In this document: positions 60,089-64,000 of the stretch, piece after piece
How positions within the stretch are numbered: position 1 is the first letter of the stretch
How the letters are laid out: every line of letters starts with the position of its first letter
DNA from: Lysobacterales bacterium PRO7
GTDB taxonomy: Bacteria > Pseudomonadota > Gammaproteobacteria > Xanthomonadales > Rhodanobacteraceae
Assembly (NCBI GenBank): GCA_021404785.1
Contig: QWHH01000002.1
Location: forward strand, 248,001 to 312,000
Reading direction: 5' to 3'
Length of the DNA stretch: 64,000 nt
The notes under the pieces: model-generated
What the model saw: the letters and a program-made list of their open reading frames with translations, nothing else
Told to the model about the DNA's origin: nothing
The model's database searches: none
Position numbers and translations under genes: made by a program

Positions 60089-61420
60089 ATGAAAAAAAGC
60101 ATCTCGATTTATGCTGCCGCTTGCATGGCCGCGCTGCTTTCGGTTTTGGCCTGCGCGAACGACACCGCTTACTTTGTCCCTCAACTGCTCGACGCGCAGT
60201 ACACGCTCGTCGATCAGCATCAGGACGCGCTGCGCTCGCCTTACGCCGGCCAGCTGAGCCTTGATCCGCGTGGCGACACCGAGCAATCGCACACTTTCGG
60301 CGCGTATTTCGGCGTGCCGCTCGGTGCGAATTTGCAGTTTTACTTCGACATGGAAATGTTCAAGGGCGAAGGCGTGAGCGGCACGACCGGACTCGGCGGC
60401 CTGACCAATGGCGACGTGATCCGTTCTGGTACTGTGAATCTGGGCAAGCGCCCCTATGTCGCGCGTCGTTATTTTCGCTATGTGCTGCCGTTGGGCGATG
60501 CGACGCAGACGCTCGAACGTGCGCAGGATCAGTTGCCGGGCGCGCAAGCCGTGCGGCGCATCGAGGTCAAGCTTGGCAAGATGGCGGTCAACGACGATTT
60601 CGACAAGAACCGCTACGCCAATTCCACGCGTACGCAGTTCATGAACTGGAGCCTGTGGAACGACAGCGCCTGGGATTTCGCCGCCGATACGCGCGGCTAC
60701 AGCAACGGCGCAATGGTCGCTTGGGTGGACGCGGGCTGGACGTTGCGTTACGGCATTTACCAGATGCCGCGTGAAGCGAACGGCCAGACTCTGGAATGGC
60801 CGCTGGCGCGCGCGAACGGACAGAATCTGGAGCTGACCGTGCAACCACAGCCCGATGGCTGGGCGCTACGTCTGCTTGCATTTCGCAATACCGCGCGCAT
60901 GGGCATCTATCGCGATGCCATTGCCGCGGCACAAACAAGCGGCGAAACGCCCAACATCGTCGCCGATGATCGCGACGGCCGCCACAAGACCGGATTCGCG
61001 CTCAATGGCGAATTGCCATTGGCCGATGGCGGCGACACCGGCCTGTTCGCGCGCTACGGCTGGAACGACGGCAAGACCGAATCCTTCGCGTTCACCGAAG
61101 TCGATCGCGCCTTCAGCGTCGGCGCGCAGCTTTCCGGCGCGCACTGGCAGCGCGCGCAGGATCGCCTCGGCATTGCCTTCGTCAGCGAAGCATTGTCAGC
61201 CGATCATCGCGATTATCTTGCCGCCGGCGGATCGGGTTTCGTGCTCGGCGATGGCCGCCTGAACTACGCGCACGAGCAAATCGTCGAAACGTATTACGCG
61301 TTCCAGCCGATCGCACACGTGGTGCTGAGCCCGGATCTGCAATACATCCGCAACCCCGGTTACAACGCAGATCGCGGTCCGGCCAGGTTCGCCGGATTAC
61401 GCGTGCATCTCGAATACTGA
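60089..61420 (+). CDS. OprB-family carbohydrate-selective porin
   Basis: 443 residues; signal peptide MKKSISIYAAACMAALLSVLACA. A beta-barrel outer-membrane protein with OprB-family blocks: GLFARYGWNDGKTESFAFTEV, RDYLAAGGSGFVLGDGRLNYAHE, LSPDLQYIRNPGYNADRGP, and a C-terminal aromatic VHLEY. The gap before it (59892-60088) holds no gene. It converges with the isocitrate dehydrogenase gene. Sugar identity is not predictable. Confidence 0.88.
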   Translation: MKKSISIYAAACMAALLSVLACANDTAYFVPQLLDAQYTLVDQHQDALRSPYAGQLSLDPRGDTEQSHTFGAYFGVPLGANLQFYFDMEMFKGEGVSGTTGLGGLTNGDVIRSGTVNLGKRPYVARRYFRYVLPLGDATQTLERAQDQLPGAQAVRRIEVKLGKMAVNDDFDKNRYANSTRTQFMNWSLWNDSAWDFAADTRGYSNGAMVAWVDAGWTLRYGIYQMPREANGQTLEWPLARANGQNLELTVQPQPDGWALRLLAFRNTARMGIYRDAIAAAQTSGETPNIVADDRDGRHKTGFALNGELPLADGGDTGLFARYGWNDGKTESFAFTEVDRAFSVGAQLSGAHWQRAQDRLGIAFVSEALSADHRDYLAAGGSGFVLGDGRLNYAHEQIVETYYAFQPIAHVVLSPDLQYIRNPGYNADRGPARFAGLRVHLEY

Positions 61421-61430
61421 ATCGCCGAAT

Positions 61431-62441
61431 TCAACCGCGCACGCGCTCGATCAGCGCGTCAGCAAAGGTTTCCGTGGTACCGCTGCCGCCGAGATCCGGC
61501 GTGGTGCGGTCATTCGCGGCCAGCGTGGCACGGATCGCCATGCGCAAACGCTGCGCCTGATCGACCATGTTCAGGTGATCGAGCATCTGGCAGGCAGCGA
61601 GCAGCAGCGCGCAGGGATTGGCAATGCCCTTGCCCGCGATGTCCGGCGCCGAACCGTGCACGGCTTCGAAAATTGCGGCGTCGGTGCCGATGTTCGCGCC
61701 GGGCGCAAGGCCGAGTCCGCCGACGAGTCCGGCGCACAAGTCGGAGATGATGTCGCCGAACAGGTTCGTGGTGACGATCACGTCGAACTGCTCGGGCTTC
61801 ATCACCAGCTGCATGCAGGTGTTGTCCACGATCATTTCGTTGAACGCGATCTGCGGATAATCCTTCGCGATCGCACGCGCCACGTCGAGGAATAAACCCG
61901 ATGCGGTCTTGATGATGTTGGCCTTGTGTACCGCAGTGACTTGTCTGCGACCGAGGCGCTGCGCGAGGTCGAACGCGTAGCGCACGATGCGCGACGCGCC
62001 GCGGCGCGTGTTGCGAATCATCGAGATCGCGGTTTCGCCGTCGGCGGACAGGCTTTGCCCTTCGGACAGGTACGCGCCTTCCGTGTTTTCGCGCACGGTG
62101 ATGATGTCGATGTTGTCGTAGCGCGACTTCGTGCCCGGAAACGTGATCGCCGGACGCACGTTGGCGTACAGGTCGAAACGGCGGCGCAGTTCGACATTGA
62201 TTGATGAAAATCCGCCGCCCACCGGCGTCGTCAACGGGCTCTTCAACGCCACGCGATGCTTCGCGATGGATTCCAGCGTCGCCGCCGGCAGCAGCTCACC
62301 GGATTTTTCCATCGCCGCGACACCGGCCTCGGCGAAGTCGTATTGCAGGCCGGTCTTGAGCGTGTCGAGCACGCGCAAGGTCGCACGCATGATTTCCGGG
62401 CCGATGCCGTCGCCCGGGATTACGGTGATGGTTTGGGTCAT
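61431..62441 (-). CDS. NAD-dependent isocitrate dehydrogenase (homomeric type)
   Basis: 336 residues with isopropylmalate/isocitrate dehydrogenase fold: TVIPGDGIGPEIM (start), TVRENTEGAYLSEGQ, and NLFGDIISDLCAGLVGGLGLAPG. The short length and TENTEG-type acceptor site match the NAD-type isocitrate dehydrogenases known from Xanthomonas, rather than NADP-Icd or LeuB. Divergent from the gene at 62542. Confidence 0.9.
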   Translation of the reverse strand: MTQTITVIPGDGIGPEIMRATLRVLDTLKTGLQYDFAEAGVAAMEKSGELLPAATLESIAKHRVALKSPLTTPVGGGFSSINVELRRRFDLYANVRPAITFPGTKSRYDNIDIITVRENTEGAYLSEGQSLSADGETAISMIRNTRRGASRIVRYAFDLAQRLGRRQVTAVHKANIIKTASGLFLDVARAIAKDYPQIAFNEMIVDNTCMQLVMKPEQFDVIVTTNLFGDIISDLCAGLVGGLGLAPGANIGTDAAIFEAVHGSAPDIAGKGIANPCALLLAACQMLDHLNMVDQAQRLRMAIRATLAANDRTTPDLGGSGTTETFADALIERVRG

Positions 62442-62541
62442 GAAGGCAATCCAGATGGCTGCGCATCGGGCCGCATGCAGCTCGAATCAACGCAGCATTA
62501 ACGATAAACAAAGCAGCTGACAATTATCGTGTAGACTCGGG

Positions 62542-63681
62542 ATGAGAACAAGGAAAACCCGCTTGAAACCGCGCTGCGCCATGCTGCATGCCGTCGTCCG
62601 CCATTGCGGACTGGCCTTGCTGTGCGCGCTTTTCGCGGCCGCGCCCGTATTCGCGCAATCGCTGGCCGCGGCGGCGGTGTCGATCCACGATGCCGGCAAT
62701 CCGCGCGGCGTCCTGCCGGGCTGGAACCTCGCGATCGGCGGCGACTGGCCCACGCAATGCCCGCCGGTGCTGCAATCGGTGACGCTGGACGGCAACGACC
62801 TGCGCATCGACGCGCGCTCGGTGCTCGACTTGTGCGCGCGCCAGCCAACCGCATTCTCGATCGAGGTCAATCCGACCCTGGCCCTGGAGCGCCTGGCCCT
62901 TGCGCCGGGCGTGTACAAAGTCGGATTCTATGCCGCGGAAGGCGTGCAGGCGCAGCCTATATTGCGTGCGTTCGCACTGGTGGATCGCAGCCTTCCCGGC
63001 GCACCTTCGATCATTCCGGAAACCGGATTCTGGTGGAGCTCCGGCGCCGATCCGACCGTACTCAGCATGGAACTCCAGGGCGGCCAGTTGAGCGTCGCCC
63101 TGCTCAGTTACGATGCCGACGGGCAACCCGCCTGGCTGTTCGGCAGCGCGGCGTTCGACGGGCGCATCGCGCATCTGCCGCTGCTGCGCCTGGCCGGCGG
63201 CAGCGATCCGTTCGCCAAGTCCACCGCCACTCCGCATGGCGACGCGGCGATGACGCTGGACCTGCAGTTTTCCGCATCCGCGCATGCGCAGGCATGGCTG
63301 TCGCGTACGCGCGGCGACGATGGCTCGCTGCAATTGCGCACGCTGGACTTGTCGCGCCTGCCGCTTGCGGCCAGCACCGACGGCAGCGCGTGGCAGGGCG
63401 ACTGGGTACTGGTCAGCGACGCGCAAGACGCGATACCGCGGCGCCTGCGCCTGGATCGATTCCAGGATCCGGATACGCAACACATCCGCATCGCTTCTGC
63501 CGATGGCTCGGCGACGCTCGACTGCGACGCCGGATCGGCACAGGCCGCGTGGCCGCCACGAGCGTGCACCTTGCAACTCGCCGACGGCTCGAGCGACCGT
63601 TTCGATTCCGTGGCGGTCACGCGCATGGACGGCACCGATGCAAACGGCGCTGCGGTGCACCTGTTGCGCATCAAGCCTTGA
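62542..63681 (+). CDS. Exported protein of unknown function, 379 residues
   Basis: ATG 62542 gives a basic n-region (MRTRKTRLKPRCAMLHAVVRH) and hydrophobic core (CGLALLCALFAAAPVFA); ATG 62581 is an alternative start, giving a shorter signal peptide. The mature part is beta-rich. From about residue 160 a PETGFWWSSGADPTVLSMEL block, then YDADGQPAWLFGSAAF, resembles the WW-x-x-x-x-S-G, Y-D-x-x-G-x-P-x-W domain often seen in secreted xanthomonad proteins. Its 3' end overlaps the convergent next gene by 11 bases. Confidence 0.72.
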   Translation: MRTRKTRLKPRCAMLHAVVRHCGLALLCALFAAAPVFAQSLAAAAVSIHDAGNPRGVLPGWNLAIGGDWPTQCPPVLQSVTLDGNDLRIDARSVLDLCARQPTAFSIEVNPTLALERLALAPGVYKVGFYAAEGVQAQPILRAFALVDRSLPGAPSIIPETGFWWSSGADPTVLSMELQGGQLSVALLSYDADGQPAWLFGSAAFDGRIAHLPLLRLAGGSDPFAKSTATPHGDAAMTLDLQFSASAHAQAWLSRTRGDDGSLQLRTLDLSRLPLAASTDGSAWQGDWVLVSDAQDAIPRRLRLDRFQDPDTQHIRIASADGSATLDCDAGSAQAAWPPRACTLQLADGSSDRFDSVAVTRMDGTDANGAAVHLLRIKP

Positions 63682-64000
63682 CGCCGGATTCCAGTTCGTC
63701 GAGAAAATCCACCGCGCGGCGCAGGTGCGGGATCACGATCGACCCGCCGACGACAAGGCCGACGCTGAATACTTCGAAGAACTCGTCGCGCGTGACGCCG
63801 GCATTCTTGCATTCAGCGATGTGATAGCTGATGCAATCGTCGCAACGCAAAACCAGCGACGCGACCAGGCCGAGCATTTCCTTCGTCCGCACCGGCAGCG
63901 CGCCATCCTTGTAGGTTTGCGTGTCCAGCGCGAAGAAGCGCTTCACCACCTGGTTGTCGTGTTCGAGGATGCGCGCATTCATGCGCTGCCGGAACGCGAC
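63671..64000 (-). CDS. Carboxymuconolactone-decarboxylase/AhpD-like protein (5' end off the window)
   Basis: The frame is open to the right edge; ATG at 63982 is internal to the usual family N-terminus because VAFRQR continues upstream in frame. Motifs: ALPVRTKEMLGLVASLVLRCDDC (CxxC-type pair C-D-D-C), the His three residues later (SYHI), and GGSIVIPHLRRAVDFL. The CxxC/His pattern resembles AhpD-like thiol peroxidases or decarboxylases. At least 103 residues are visible; the true start is beyond 64000. Confidence 0.87.
   Translation of the reverse strand, partial: VAFRQRMNARILEHDNQVVKRFFALDTQTYKDGALPVRTKEMLGLVASLVLRCDDCISYHIAECKNAGVTRDEFFEVFSVGLVVGGSIVIPHLRRAVDFLDELESGVKA

Overview
The window is a GC-rich chromosomal segment packed with single-copy housekeeping genes. 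Gene content and order (ffh next to ypjD; alr between dnaB and radA; miaA-hfq-hflX-hflK-hflC-DUF2065; class II tdh and kbl; a homomeric NAD-type isocitrate dehydrogenase; DUF1800, OprB, S9 peptidase and HD-GYP genes) suggest a Gammaproteobacterium of the Xanthomonadales/Lysobacterales, perhaps Rhodanobacteraceae. The family level is a guess. I saw no tRNA, rRNA, CRISPR array, integrase, transposase or phage gene, and no gene-free stretch longer than 300 bases.

Layout. 1-4.1 kb: end-truncated DUF1800 gene, ffh, ypjD and a PilZ protein. 4.2-9.6 kb: three minus-strand units, radA-alr-dnaB with overlapping stop/start codons and rplI-rpsR-rpsF with a good sigma70-type promoter and a structured leader. 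9.6-14.4 kb: sulfurtransferase, CoA-type Nudix and DUF1289 genes with 4-base overlaps, then a tandem pair of c-di-GMP-turnover proteins (HD-GYP with a substituted His; degenerate GGDEF plus EAL). 14.4-20.1 kb: FKBP and the miaA-hfq-hfl cluster. 20.2-26.3 kb: threonine catabolism (tdh, kbl), split by two unrecognised convergent genes, with a dimethylargininase gene overlapping kbl. 26.3-28.8 kb: lipase-like hydrolase, RsuA-family pseudouridine synthase, OsmC.

28.9-35.5 kb is the most unusual part: seven plus-strand genes, every junction a stop/start overlap, ending in a strong terminator. They encode a delta-9-type desaturase, an FAD oxidoreductase, DUF1365, a cyclopropane-fatty-acid-synthase-type methyltransferase, DUF2878, DUF1295 and a second, divergent methyltransferase of that fold. 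The arrangement looks like a membrane-lipid acyl-chain modification pathway.

35.6-50.1 kb: OmpA-family porin, prpD, lhr, fadH, prpC-prpB, a TPR lipid-or-periplasm protein, and two small envelope proteins with Trp-x-Pro-Gly-Tyr-Trp motifs. The 2-methylcitrate genes are split, with prpD about 8 kb from prpC-prpB. 50.1-64 kb: glutamyl-endopeptidase-like S9 peptidase, an aminotransferase-mdh pair, YmgE-type membrane protein, a membrane-anchored Ser/Thr kinase, ppiB, typA, OprB-type porin, NAD-isocitrate dehydrogenase, a secreted protein and a carboxymuconolactone-decarboxylase-family gene cut by the right edge.

Four copies of a double-hairpin palindromic repeat are scattered through the window. 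Three lie between genes, and one sits in frame inside the lhr helicase gene, where it is translated. Paired base changes in the copies keep the stems intact, so these are structured elements rather than chance similarity.
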